64,000 nt of DNA from Agromyces humatus (lineage in GTDB: Bacteria; Actinomycetota; Actinomycetes; Actinomycetales; Microbacteriaceae), in the NCBI RefSeq assembly GCF_021228295.1, contig NZ_JAJQPD010000006.1:1-64000 (forward strand). Direction: 5' to 3'. Both the position numbers and the translations under genes were made by a program. The notes below the pieces were generated by a model that saw only the letters and a program-made list of their open reading frames with translations, did no database searches and was not told the origin of the DNA. Every line of letters starts with the position of its first letter. Positions within the stretch are counted from its first letter, which is position 1. Of the stretch, positions 1 through 8,689 are shown one piece after another.

Positions 1-195
1 ATTCCTAGACAGTTCTCACTGACCATCGCACGATGGCTCACCAACGTCTACGACGAAGGCGACCCTGCCGGAAACCCCACCACCCCAGGGGACGTCACCC
101 ACAACTTCGGCCGTGAACCCTGCGGCAACCTCCAGCGCTGCTACATTCGTGCCACCCTCAGGGACTGCGGTACCCGGCGGCACCGACGATGGTGA
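1..195 (+). CDS. Possible 3' end of an unrecognised gene, cut by the left edge
   Basis: Frame 1 is open from the first base to a TGA at 193-195, giving 64 residues with three cysteines (motifs NFGREPCGN and LQRCY). I recognise no family. The composition is compatible with a short coding tail, but a chance open frame in GC-rich DNA is equally possible. The sequence from 196 to 341 has no convincing gene and must contain the promoter of the next gene. Confidence 0.2.
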   Translation: MPRQFSLTIARWLTNVYDEGDPAGNPTTPGDVTHNFGREPCGNLQRCYIRATLRDCGTRRHRRW

Positions 196-341
196 CGCGC
201 CATTCGCATGTCGGCCCTCCTGGCGGCGCGACATCCCGCAGATAGCGCGATGCGCACTCGATGACCCGCACCGTCATCGTCTTGCACCCACCCCGGGCGA
301 TGACGTGCGCCGTCGCGCCCGAGCGACCACAGGAGCCCTCA

Positions 342-2276
342 ATGACGAGATTCGATTCCACAGCACACCAGCACGGCACGGGGGTGAAGGTCACGGCCGT
401 GATCCTCGCGATCGCGCTCGTCGCACTCGCCGCGTTCTTCCTGCTCACGACCGGCAAGCTGCACGACGGAGCCACGCTGCTCTCTTCGGGCGCTGGAAAG
501 GTCGGCGACGGTTCCACGCAGCTCGCCGACGGGGCCGCCCAGCTCTCGGCGGGCGCCGGTGACCTCGAAGACGGCGCGGCGAAGGCCGACGCGGGGGCCG
601 ACAAGGTCGCTGCAGGAGCCACGTCGGCAGCTGCCGGTGCCGCGAAGCTCCAGGCTGGTGCCGACAAGTCCGCAGCGGGCGCCTACGCCCTGGCCGACGG
701 AGCCGCGACGAGTGCGAACGGGGCCTCGGAACTGAGCAACGGCGCCGGCCGGCTCGTCGCCGGAGCCGGCGACCTGGACAGTGGTGCCCAGCGATTGAAC
801 GCGGGCATCGGCTCCGCGAACTCCGGCGCCAATCGACTTTCGGCCGGCATCGGCGCCGCGAACACCGGCGCCGGCCAGCTCGCCGCCGGGATCGGCCGGG
901 CGAACACCGGCGCCAACCTGTTGTCGGCCGGAATCGGCGCCGCGAACACCGGCGCAGGCCAGCTCTCCGCCGGAATCGGCGCCGCGAACACCGGCGCCGG
1001 ACTCCTCGCGACCGGCAGTGCCGATCTCGCCGCCTCGACCGGCACGGTCGCCGCCGGCAACACCGCGCTCGCAGCGGGTGCCGCGAGCCTGTCCGCCGGG
1101 GTGTCGCAGCTGGCCGGTGGGGCGGCCCAGGCGAAAGCCGGTTCCGACACACTTGCCGGCGGCCTGACATCGCTCAAGACCGGCGTGGCGTCATTGCGGT
1201 CGAACGCGGCGACACTCGCGACGGGCGCAGCGACAGTGCATGGCGGTGCCCGGCAACTTGCGACGGCGAACAGTGAGCTGGCCTCGGGCCTCTCGGCCCT
1301 TCACTCCGCGCTGGTCGCCTCGGGCGCCGACGCCGCGCTCGTGGCGCAGGTCGCGCAGTGGCGCGACGGGTCGATCGCCGCCCGCGACGGCGCGTCGGGT
1401 CTCGCTGACGGAGCAGAGACGGTCGCATCCGGCATGACGCAGTTGAGCGGCGGCATCGCAGCGGCGAAGGGTGCAGTGGACTCGTTGGATGCGGGTGCCT
1501 CGACGCTCGCAAGCGCGCTCGGGCAGATCACGACGGGTAGCGCCGATGCGGCAGCGGGCTCGTCACGCCTCGCCGAGAACGCCGTCCTCCTCGCGAACGG
1601 ATCCGGCCAGCTCGCCGCAGGAGCCCAGCTGCTCGGCACCAAGGCCGGCGAACTCGCCGCAGGCACCAACACCCTCTTCACCAAATCCGGCGAACTCGCC
1701 GCCGGCACCAACACCCTCTTCACCAAATCCGGCGAACTCGCCGCCGGCACCAACACCCTCTTCACCAAATCCGGCGAACTCGCCGCCGGCACCAACACCC
1801 TCTTCACCAAATCCGGCGAACTCGCCGCCGGCACGGATCGCCTTGCGACAAAGTCGGGCGAGCTCGCCGCAGGCGCCGGTCGACTGGCCGACGGCACGCA
1901 GCGACTCTCGACCGGAGCAGGCACGCTGTCGGTCGGCGCGAGCGCGCTGAGTGCGGGTGCGGGAAACCTCGCCGCGGGCACGAGCACCCTCTCGAGCGGC
2001 GCGGCAGAGCTCGCCGACGGCACGCAGCAGCTCGCCGACGGCAGCGCGACCCTCGCATCGGGCGCCGGCGAGCTCGCCGATGGCGCCGGCGAACTCAGTG
2101 ACGGCAACGGGCAGCTCGCCACCGGCACCGAGACCCTCGCCGCCGGCACGTCGACGGTCTCGCCGATGACGCTGCTCCCCTGGCTGCTCGTGCTGCTCGG
2201 AGTGGCCGCTGCCGCAATCGCGGCGTGGATCGTGCACCGCGTACGGTTCCGCAGCGCGGAGACCGCGACGGCGTAG
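342..2276 (+). CDS. Membrane-anchored heptad-repeat protein (YhgE/Pip-like 'DGAxxL' repeats only)
   Basis: The product is 644 residues. It has an N-terminal membrane segment (about residues 16-36, VTAVILAIALVALAAFFLL), then roughly 570 residues of a 7-residue repeat of the type (A/D)GAxxLx, and a C-terminal membrane helix (PWLLVLLGVAAAAIAAWIV) with a short basic tail. The same heptads fill the middle of YhgE/Pip-family proteins, but the permease-like domains of that family are absent, so this resembles a free-standing repeat stalk anchored at both ends. The ATG at 342 was chosen because AGGAG lies 6 bases upstream and the hydrophobic segment follows directly. An in-frame ATG at 261 would add 27 untypical residues. 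Function is unknown; a cell-envelope spacer or scaffold is an inference. Four nearly identical 14-residue units show recent internal duplication. Confidence 0.8.
   Translation: MTRFDSTAHQHGTGVKVTAVILAIALVALAAFFLLTTGKLHDGATLLSSGAGKVGDGSTQLADGAAQLSAGAGDLEDGAAKADAGADKVAAGATSAAAGAAKLQAGADKSAAGAYALADGAATSANGASELSNGAGRLVAGAGDLDSGAQRLNAGIGSANSGANRLSAGIGAANTGAGQLAAGIGRANTGANLLSAGIGAANTGAGQLSAGIGAANTGAGLLATGSADLAASTGTVAAGNTALAAGAASLSAGVSQLAGGAAQAKAGSDTLAGGLTSLKTGVASLRSNAATLATGAATVHGGARQLATANSELASGLSALHSALVASGADAALVAQVAQWRDGSIAARDGASGLADGAETVASGMTQLSGGIAAAKGAVDSLDAGASTLASALGQITTGSADAAAGSSRLAENAVLLANGSGQLAAGAQLLGTKAGELAAGTNTLFTKSGELAAGTNTLFTKSGELAAGTNTLFTKSGELAAGTNTLFTKSGELAAGTDRLATKSGELAAGAGRLADGTQRLSTGAGTLSVGASALSAGAGNLAAGTSTLSSGAAELADGTQQLADGSATLASGAGELADGAGELSDGNGQLATGTETLAAGTSTVSPMTLLPWLLVLLGVAAAAIAAWIVHRVRFRSAETATA
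1647..1856 (+). repeat. Five tandem 42-bp coding repeats
   Basis: Units start at 1647, 1689, 1731, 1773 and 1815. The first four encode GELAAGTNTLFTKS almost without nucleotide change; the fifth has drifted (GELAAGTDRLATKS). Each unit is two heptads. An older, more diverged set of 14-residue units (GIGAANTGAGQLSA type) lies upstream in the same gene at about 800-1010. Near-identity at the DNA level points to recent slippage or unequal crossover, so copy number may vary between strains. Confidence 0.9.
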
Positions 2277-2285
2277 TCAGACACC

Positions 2286-2320
2286 GAACGGGGCGGTCGA
2301 GATCCTCGACCGCCCCGTTC
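2286..2320. terminator. Bidirectional hairpin terminator between convergent genes
   Basis: A perfect 16-bp stem (2286-2301 with 2305-2320) closes a 3-base loop between the stop codons of the repeat protein (+) and the penicillin-binding protein (-). There is no long T-tract on either side, which is common for hairpins in such GC-rich genomes. Confidence 0.75.
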
Positions 2321-2332
2321 GTGCGCCCGAGT

Positions 2333-4618
2333 TCAGTCGCCGCCGTCACCGCCGTTGCCGTTGCCGCCATTGCCGTTTCCGTTGCCCTGGCCGCCTCCGG
2401 GCCCATTGCCGTCGCCGTTGTTGCCGCCACCGCCGTCGGAATCGTCTCCGAAGGACTGGACCGGGCCGGGCGCTGCCTCGGTGAACCCGTCCCCGCCGTA
2501 CTTCGCCGCGGCGACCGACATCACGATGGGCCACATGCGGTGCCGGGCCGTCGCCGCCTGCCCGCTGTCGAAGAACGTGCCGCGTTGATTGCGGTCGCCG
2601 GTGACACTGACGACCGCCGCCACGGTCGCGACCTTCGTGCTCGCGCCGGCCATCCAGGTGTCCTTTGCGCCATCGGTCGTTCCGGTCTTGCCGATGAGCG
2701 GCACGTACGGCACGGTGTTCTGGTCGGACTGCTGGGCGGTGCCGCTGGTCATGACGCGTCGCAGTGCGTAATGCATGCTGGCGGCGACCTCGGGCGAGAC
2801 CGATGTCGAGCAGACGGACTTCGGCGGCGCGACCTCTTCGCCGTCGCGGCCGACGATGCGGTCGATGGCGATCGGGCTGCACGTCACGCCGTTGTTGGCG
2901 ATGCCGGCGAACGAGACAGCGAGGCTCAACGGAGCAATCTCGTTCGTGCCGATCACCGTCGACGGAAACTGCTGGAGCGGGGTGCCATCCGCACGGTGCA
3001 TCCCGAACGCTTCCGCCGTCTTCCGGATGCCGCAGAGGTCGAGCCTCTTCGCCATACCGACGAACCCGGTGTTGATCGAACCGATCGTCGACTCGAGAGC
3101 CGAGTAATTGCCGCCGGATTCGTTCGCGTCGTTCCTGGGGTTCCACCCTTCAGCGTTGGTGTTCCAGTCGCCGAGGCAGCTGTCGCGGAAGGTTCCCCAG
3201 TTGGACTTCACCGCCGAGTCGACGCGCTCATTGAGCGAATGACCCTCGTTCAGCCATTGTGCGAGCGTGAAGACCTTGTAGGTCGACCCGGGCTGGAACC
3301 CGCTCGACCCGCCCTGCGAGTAATCGGTGTTGTAGTTGATGCTCGTGTACTGCGGCCCCTTCTGCAGCACGAGCGGGTCTTGGCTGTACAGCTTGTTCTG
3401 CACCATGGCGAGCACCCGACCGGTGCCGACCTGCACACTCGAGATCACTCCCCCGACATCCCACCCGGGATAGGTCATCGGCACGTTCTCGCGCATCGCA
3501 CGATCGGCGGCGACCTGCAGATCGAGGTCGAGCGACGTGTACACGTCGTAGCCTCCGCGTCGGAAGTTCATCATGCGCGTCTCGGCGTCTTCACCGAAGA
3601 TCGGGTCGGTCTGGAGGATGTTCTTCACGTAGTCGCAGAAATACGCGTTCGTGCCCGCGGTGTGGCAGCCGGTGCTCGGCTCGACGATCTTCGGCTCGAC
3701 CGGGGTGGCGACCGCCTCGTTGTACTGCTCGCGGGTGACCTTGCCGAGGGCGAGCATGCGGCCGAGAATGTAGTTGCGCCGGCCGAGGTTCTGCGCATAG
3801 CCGTTCGCCACACCGTTGGTCTCGCTGTTCGGCTTGTCGAGCTGGAACTTCACGGGGTTGTTCACGATCGCCACGAGCGACGCCGCCTGCGCGAGCGTGA
3901 GGTTCGACGCCGAAGCTCCGAAGTAGTAGTTCGCTGCCGCCTCGATGCCGTAGACCGTGCCGCCGAAGCCTGCGATGTTCAGGTAGCCGAGCAGGATCTC
4001 GTCTTTGCTGTAGCGCTTCTCGATGCCGATTGCGAGGCGCATCTCTTTGATCTTGCGATCGATGGTGGTCTCGGTCACTGCGTCGTAGCAGTCGTCCTGG
4101 ACGGCTTCGTCGGGATTCAGCTCGCATTCCTGGACCCGCACGTTCTTGACGTACTGCTGGGCGATCGACGACCCGCCCTGCGTCTCGCGCCCGCTCGCGG
4201 TCGTCACCGCCGCACGCAGCGTGCCCTGGATGTCGACACCGCCGTGATCGTAGAAGCGCGGGTCTTCGCTCGCGATCGTCGCGTCCTTCACGTCCTGATC
4301 GATCGCGCTCCAGCTGACCTCGACCCGATTCTGGTCGTAGAACGACGCGAGCAGCACCGGCTTCTTGTCGTTGCCGATGGCGTAGATGTTGCTCTTCTCG
4401 GACAGTTCGTCGATCTCGAGGTATCCCGGCAGGTTGTCGAACATGCCGATGGTGCCGGATGCCGCAAGGCCGACCATCGCGATCGCCGGCGTCGCGGCGG
4501 CAACGACGAGCGCGGCGACCGCCGTGGAGGCAGCGACGAGCCCGATGAGCCCGCCGATGACGCCGACCGGAGTCCGCGTCTCGGCGAAATCCCGGTTGCG
4601 CTTGTTTCGTTCGACCAT
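2333..4618 (-). CDS. Class A penicillin-binding protein (transglycosylase/transpeptidase)
   Basis: A 761-residue bifunctional peptidoglycan synthase. After a cytoplasmic tail and a membrane anchor (about residues 18-56) comes a GT51 glycosyltransferase domain with the catalytic-Glu motif EDPRFYDHGGVD (E118) and QGGSSIAQQ (about 147-155). It polymerises lipid II outside the membrane. The C-terminal transpeptidase has the active-site SxxK as STYK (S445), an S-I-N triad in the segment STIGSIN, and KTGTT (K644). The last ~40 residues are Gly/Asn/Asp-rich low complexity, as in many actinobacterial PBP1-type proteins. The ATG at 4618 has a GGGGGA ribosome-binding site. It is transcribed towards the repeat-protein gene and shares its terminator. 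Confidence 0.95.
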   Translation of the reverse strand: MVERNKRNRDFAETRTPVGVIGGLIGLVAASTAVAALVVAAATPAIAMVGLAASGTIGMFDNLPGYLEIDELSEKSNIYAIGNDKKPVLLASFYDQNRVEVSWSAIDQDVKDATIASEDPRFYDHGGVDIQGTLRAAVTTASGRETQGGSSIAQQYVKNVRVQECELNPDEAVQDDCYDAVTETTIDRKIKEMRLAIGIEKRYSKDEILLGYLNIAGFGGTVYGIEAAANYYFGASASNLTLAQAASLVAIVNNPVKFQLDKPNSETNGVANGYAQNLGRRNYILGRMLALGKVTREQYNEAVATPVEPKIVEPSTGCHTAGTNAYFCDYVKNILQTDPIFGEDAETRMMNFRRGGYDVYTSLDLDLQVAADRAMRENVPMTYPGWDVGGVISSVQVGTGRVLAMVQNKLYSQDPLVLQKGPQYTSINYNTDYSQGGSSGFQPGSTYKVFTLAQWLNEGHSLNERVDSAVKSNWGTFRDSCLGDWNTNAEGWNPRNDANESGGNYSALESTIGSINTGFVGMAKRLDLCGIRKTAEAFGMHRADGTPLQQFPSTVIGTNEIAPLSLAVSFAGIANNGVTCSPIAIDRIVGRDGEEVAPPKSVCSTSVSPEVAASMHYALRRVMTSGTAQQSDQNTVPYVPLIGKTGTTDGAKDTWMAGASTKVATVAAVVSVTGDRNQRGTFFDSGQAATARHRMWPIVMSVAAAKYGGDGFTEAAPGPVQSFGDDSDGGGGNNGDGNGPGGGQGNGNGNGGNGNGGDGGD

Positions 4619-4736
4619 GGGCAGGGTCCCCCGCGGTGAGTGTGCGATCCGTCTGCATCAATGGAACCTCAGCGAACGCGCGCTGTCCAGCAGCGAGCGA
4701 CGTGAGTCGCCGGGCGTCGGCCCGATGGGGCGGTGC

Positions 4737-5714
4737 TCAGCGGTGTGTTGCCGGCGGCTGGTGGGCGGGAGGCCGCTGCGGCTGCGGCATCCGTCGGACC
4801 GACCCGAACCGCTCGGCGACCGGTACCAGCAGCAGTGGCCGGGCGAGCACCCACCCGCCGACCATCGCGACGATCGAGAGCGCGAAGATCACGAACCCGA
4901 CCCAGTCATCGCCCTCGCGCGCCGCGTACATGTGGTTGAGGTTGCGCAACGTGTTGGTCGCGAGCACGAGCACGACGTGCACGAACGTGAACAGCAGGAA
5001 GAACAGCATCACCGGGTAGTGCACCGCCCGGGCGAAGCGCTCAGGCGGGGCCTTCGCGAGCGCGCCCCGCATCGGCCAGCCCGGGGAGAGCCGAAGCCCC
5101 GTGAGGATGGCGAGCGGTGAGGCGATGAAGACGACGGCGAAGTAGGCGAGCACCTGCGCGTCGTTGTACGACACCCATGAGTTCTCGACAGGCCAGTCGA
5201 GCGAGAGGTATTGCAGCGCGACCGAGATCGAGTTCGGCACCACCGACCAGTCGGTGGGAACGATGCGCACCCACTGGCCCGTGGCGAACAGCAGCACGAC
5301 GTAGACGACGCCGTTCAGCACCCAGAATGCGTCGACCACGAGGTGCAGCCACACCGAGATGCCGAGGCGGCGCGGAGCGCCGTCGGTGCGCGGCCAGCGG
5401 GTGTTGTCGCGCGTCCAGAACGCCGGCGGGCGCACTTTCGACCGGACGATCAGGCCCGTGCGCACGATCATCACGAGCAGGAAGGCGTTGAAGAAGTGCT
5501 GCCACGCCAGCCAGGCCGGGATGCCCACCGGTGCATCGTCGGGCAGTACGCTGTGGCCGGGATACTCCGCGATGAACGCCTGCACCCCCGGCAGGGTGCG
5601 CAGACCGCGCGCGATGAGGACGGCGATGCCGAGCAGGAGCACCGCGCCGCCCGCGATCAGGAGGAGGCGCTTCACGGAGAGACCCGCGAACGCGGAGCGC
5701 GAGGATGACGGCAC
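4737..5714 (-). CDS. Cytochrome b/b561-type integral membrane protein
   Basis: 325 residues with about six hydrophobic helices. Histidines sit in helix contexts typical of di-haem cytochrome b subunits (QHFFNAFLL, WLHLVVDAFW, HYPVMLFFLLFTFVHV). These are the hallmarks of the prokaryotic cytochrome b561 / formate-dehydrogenase-gamma-like family, which passes electrons between a quinone pool and a partner redox protein. No molybdopterin or iron-sulfur partner lies next to it, so the partner is unknown. The start is GTG at 5714, with GAGG just upstream on the minus strand. The tail is Pro/His/Gln-rich and likely cytoplasmic. Confidence 0.8.
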   Translation of the reverse strand: MPSSSRSAFAGLSVKRLLLIAGGAVLLLGIAVLIARGLRTLPGVQAFIAEYPGHSVLPDDAPVGIPAWLAWQHFFNAFLLVMIVRTGLIVRSKVRPPAFWTRDNTRWPRTDGAPRRLGISVWLHLVVDAFWVLNGVVYVVLLFATGQWVRIVPTDWSVVPNSISVALQYLSLDWPVENSWVSYNDAQVLAYFAVVFIASPLAILTGLRLSPGWPMRGALAKAPPERFARAVHYPVMLFFLLFTFVHVVLVLATNTLRNLNHMYAAREGDDWVGFVIFALSIVAMVGGWVLARPLLLVPVAERFGSVRRMPQPQRPPAHQPPATHR

Positions 5715-5907
5715 GCCTCACAGCGTGACAAACGCGGCGGTCGGATGCAAACCCGGATGTCACGCAGGCTCGCATGCGCGGCGAGTGGCATCGTGGGCGC
5801 TGCTTCGACTCAACCCGGCAGGAGCCGCGTCGTGCCACCTCGAGGCCTGGGGCGCGGGGCGCGCGAGCCCCGGCCGCGGGTCGCGCATGCGACCCGGAGC
5901 ATGAAGA

Positions 5908-5928
5908 AAGCCCGGAATTCCCGGGCTT
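5908..5928 (-). terminator. Rho-independent terminator of tRNA-Gln
   Basis: On the minus strand an 8-bp stem (AAGCCCGG with CCGGGCTT) closes a 5-base loop and is followed by TTTCTTC, a T-rich tract. It lies 19 bases after the tRNA 3' end. Confidence 0.8.
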
Positions 5929-5946
5929 CGATCACTGCAGAATGTG

Positions 5947-6018
5947 CTGGGGTACCTGGACTCGAACCAAGAACAACGGTACCAGAAACCGCCGTGTTGC
6001 CAATTACACCATACCCCA
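5947..6018 (-). tRNA. tRNA-Gln, anticodon CTG
   Basis: The minus strand folds into a 72-base tRNA. The 7-bp acceptor stem is TGGGGTA with TACCCCA, the D-arm contains AATTGGCAA, the anticodon loop is TTCTGGT with anticodon CTG, and the T-arm has GGTTCGAGTCC. The U1-A72 pair and G73 discriminator are the classic glutamine identity elements. CCA is not encoded. It lies downstream of gltX on the same strand. Organisms of this group usually charge tRNA-Gln through a non-discriminating GluRS and GatCAB (established knowledge). Confidence 0.95.
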
Positions 6019-6090
6019 ATGGCCTGAAACCGAAGCCTCGGGCCGAGAGTCAACTGTAGCCTACCGGGCTGCCCCCGGCCAAACTGAGCT

Positions 6091-6145
6091 GGTCTCGATA
6101 CGTGCCGCCCCGGGCGGCGCTCCTCGGCCGCCGGGCGGGCTACGC
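6091..6145. repeat. REP-like element containing GGTCTCGATACG
   Basis: GGTCTCGATACG at 6091-6102 is followed by a GC-rich imperfect palindrome and GGGCTACGCGA. The gltX stop codon (CTA on the plus strand, 6140-6142) lies inside the element. Related copies occur at 19292 and 42369, all in 3' intergenic positions. Confidence 0.65.
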
Positions 6146-7654
6146 GATGAGCGCGGCGAGCCGGTCGATGCGTGCGAGCGAGTCGACCTTGCCGAGGATC
6201 TGCATGGACTCGAACAGCGGCGGTGAGACGCGCCGCCCCGAGACCGCCGTGCGCACCGGACCGAACGCCACGCGCGGCTTCAGCCCGAGTCCGTCGATGA
6301 GGGCGCCGCGCAGCGCCTCCTCGATCTCGGCGTGTGTCCACGCCTCGGCAGGAAGCCGGTCGAGTGCATCGCGAGCGGCGACGAGCACGGCGGACGCGTC
6401 TGCCGGGAGCGCACCGACGGCGGCTTCGTCGAATTCGAGCGACGCGGCATCGGTGAACAGGAAGCCGAGCATGCCGGGTGCCTCGCCGAGCAGGCCGATG
6501 CGCTCCTGCACGAGCGGCGCGGCCTCGACGAGGATCGCCTCCTCGCCGGGCGTGATCGGCGAGGAGACGGCGCCCGACGCCTGCAGGTAGGGCACCGTGC
6601 GTGCCGAGAAGTCGGCGACGTCGAGCTGGCGGATGTGGTCGCCGTTGATGGCCTCGGCCTTCTTGAGGTCGAATCGTGCCGGGTTCGGGTTGACGTTCTC
6701 GACGTCGAACGCGGCGACGAGCTCGTCGCGGCTGAACACGTCGCGGTCGGCCGAGAAGCCCCAGCCGAGAAGCGCGAGGTAGTTGAGCAGGCCCTCGGGG
6801 ATGAACCCGCGGTCGCGGTGGTGGAAGAGGTTCGACTCGGGGTCGCGCTTCGAGAGCTTCTTGTTGCCATCGCCCATGACGTAGGGCAGGTGGCCGAAAC
6901 GCGGGATGAACGACGTCACCCCGATGTCGATGAGTGCGTGGTAGAGCGCGATCTGCCGCGGCGTCGAGCTCAGCAGGTCTTCGCCGCGCAGCACGTGCGT
7001 GATGCCCATGAGCGCATCGTCGACGGGGTTCACGAACGTGTAGAGCGGCACGCCGTTCGGGCGCACGGCCACGAAGTCCGTCGTCGATCCGGCGGGAAAG
7101 TCGATACGGCCCCGAACGAGGTCGTCGAAGGCGAGCTCGACGTCGGGCACGCGCATGCGCAGCGCGGGCTCGCGCCCCTCGGCGCGGAATGCCGCACGCT
7201 GCTCGTCGGTGAGGTCGCGATCGAAGTTGTCGTAGCCGTGCTGCTTGGGACGGCCGTTGGCCTCGTTGCGTGCGTCGATCTCTTCGGCGGTCGAGTAGCT
7301 CTCGTAGAGGTGGCCTGCGGCCTTCAGCTGCTCGATGATGCCTGCGTAGACGTCACCGCGCTGCGACTGCCGGTACGGGCCGTGCGGCCCGCCGACGTCG
7401 ATGCCCTCGTCCCAGGTCAAGCCGAGCCAGGTGAGCGCGTCGATGATCTGCTCGTAGCTCTCTTCGCTGTCGCGCGCAGCGTCGGTGTCTTCGATGCGGA
7501 ACACGAACGTGCCGCCGGTGTGGCGTGCGTAGGCCCAGTTGAAGAGGGCGGTGCGCACGAGACCGACGTGCGGCGTGCCGGTCGGTGAGGGGCAGAAGCG
7601 CACACGGATGTCGCTACCGGTGGCCTGGGTGAGGGGGTGGGCTGTCTCAGACAT
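6140..7654 (-). CDS. gltX: Glutamyl-tRNA synthetase
   Basis: 504-residue class I aminoacyl-tRNA synthetase that charges tRNA-Glu, and probably mischarges tRNA-Gln in this lineage. The HIGH-type signature reads SPTGTPHVG near residue 20, and the KMSKS-type loop reads [10 protein letters not shown]. The C-terminal anticodon-binding region is complete. I prefer the ATG at 7654; an in-frame TTG at 7663 would add three residues and neither has a well-placed ribosome-binding site. In Actinobacteria gltX typically follows the FAH-family gene and leuB; here about 4.3 kb of accessory genes separates it from the FAH-family gene. Confidence 0.95.
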   Translation of the reverse strand: MSETAHPLTQATGSDIRVRFCPSPTGTPHVGLVRTALFNWAYARHTGGTFVFRIEDTDAARDSEESYEQIIDALTWLGLTWDEGIDVGGPHGPYRQSQRGDVYAGIIEQLKAAGHLYESYSTAEEIDARNEANGRPKQHGYDNFDRDLTDEQRAAFRAEGREPALRMRVPDVELAFDDLVRGRIDFPAGSTTDFVAVRPNGVPLYTFVNPVDDALMGITHVLRGEDLLSSTPRQIALYHALIDIGVTSFIPRFGHLPYVMGDGNKKLSKRDPESNLFHHRDRGFIPEGLLNYLALLGWGFSADRDVFSRDELVAAFDVENVNPNPARFDLKKAEAINGDHIRQLDVADFSARTVPYLQASGAVSSPITPGEEAILVEAAPLVQERIGLLGEAPGMLGFLFTDAASLEFDEAAVGALPADASAVLVAARDALDRLPAEAWTHAEIEEALRGALIDGLGLKPRVAFGPVRTAVSGRRVSPPLFESMQILGKVDSLARIDRLAALIA

Positions 7655-7665
7655 ACCCTTCAATG

Positions 7666-8607
7666 CTAGCGACCGGCGAGCCCCTCGAGCGCGGCGATCG
7701 CGGCACCGACGGCGGGCACCCGTTCGGCGCCCTTCGCGGTGACGAGATGCAGCGACCGCACATCGGCGTGGGCGGTCGGCCGCACGACGACTCCGCGATG
7801 ACGCGGTGAGGCGGCGAGCGCGAGGTCGGGCAGCAGTGCCACCCCGAGCCCTTGCGCGACCATGCCCTCGACGGCGACGAAGTTGTCGGTCTCGAACGCG
7901 ATGCGCGGCACGAAGCCCGCGGTGGCGGCCAGCTCGAGCAGGTGACCGCGGCAGCGGGGGCAGCCGGCGATCCAGGGTTCGTCGCGCAACTGCTCGAGAC
8001 CGACGACCTCATCAGCGGCCGCAGGGTGAGTGACGGGCAGCACCAGTCGCATCGGCTCGTCGCCGAACGGGCGAACCTCGAGGCCGCGGGCGCTCGCCCG
8101 ATGGGGGTCGTCGCGGTCACCCGGATAGCTGAACGTGAGCGCGAGGTCGGCGCGATCGACGCGCACGGCCGCCACCGCCTCGGGCGGTTCCGCCTCGACG
8201 TAGGTCAGGTCGAGACCGGGATGCGAGGCCGTAAGCCGCGCGATGAGTCGCGGCACGAGCGTCGCCGACGCCGACGGGAAGGCGACGAGCCGCACCCGTC
8301 CCGTGCGCAGGCCGCGGATCTCGGCGAGCTCGCCGGCTGCCTCCTCGAGTGCCGTCGCGACGGCGTTGGCGTGTCGCGCGAGCACCCGGCCCGATTCGGT
8401 CAGGCGGATGCCCCGGCCCACGCGCTCGACGAGCGCGATGCCGGTGCGCTCCTCGAAGCGGCGCAGCTGCTGGCTCACGGCGGGCTGGCTGTACCCGAGC
8501 GCCTCGGCGGCTGCGGTGAGCGAGCCGCGCTCGGCGATCTGGCGCACGACGCGCACGGTCTGCAGGTCGAGCGCGGCGGCGAGTGCTTCGGTCGAGGCAT
8601 CCGACAT
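7666..8607 (-). CDS. LysR-family transcriptional regulator
   Basis: 313 residues. The N-terminal winged helix-turn-helix has the typical LysR sequence ([19 protein letters not shown]) at about residues 29-47, followed by a linker helix and a periplasmic-binding-fold effector domain. It is divergent from the PLP-enzyme gene starting at 8690, separated by 82 bases. LysR proteins usually control the divergent gene, so that enzyme is the likely target (inference). Start at ATG 8607. It ends 11 bases before the gltX start and may share that direction of transcription. Confidence 0.9.
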   Translation of the reverse strand: MSDASTEALAAALDLQTVRVVRQIAERGSLTAAAEALGYSQPAVSQQLRRFEERTGIALVERVGRGIRLTESGRVLARHANAVATALEEAAGELAEIRGLRTGRVRLVAFPSASATLVPRLIARLTASHPGLDLTYVEAEPPEAVAAVRVDRADLALTFSYPGDRDDPHRASARGLEVRPFGDEPMRLVLPVTHPAAADEVVGLEQLRDEPWIAGCPRCRGHLLELAATAGFVPRIAFETDNFVAVEGMVAQGLGVALLPDLALAASPRHRGVVVRPTAHADVRSLHLVTAKGAERVPAVGAAIAALEGLAGR

Positions 8608-8689
8608 GCCTGAATCATAATCGAAGGGAATGCATGTGATCCAATACTGGCGGTTGTCGAATGAATGTCTCCCGCCAAGACTTGACGGC

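Noticed and set aside
1647-1856. Regular 42-bp repeats that could suggest a CRISPR array.
   Set aside because: There are no unique spacers; the repeats abut directly, keep the reading frame and encode heptads.
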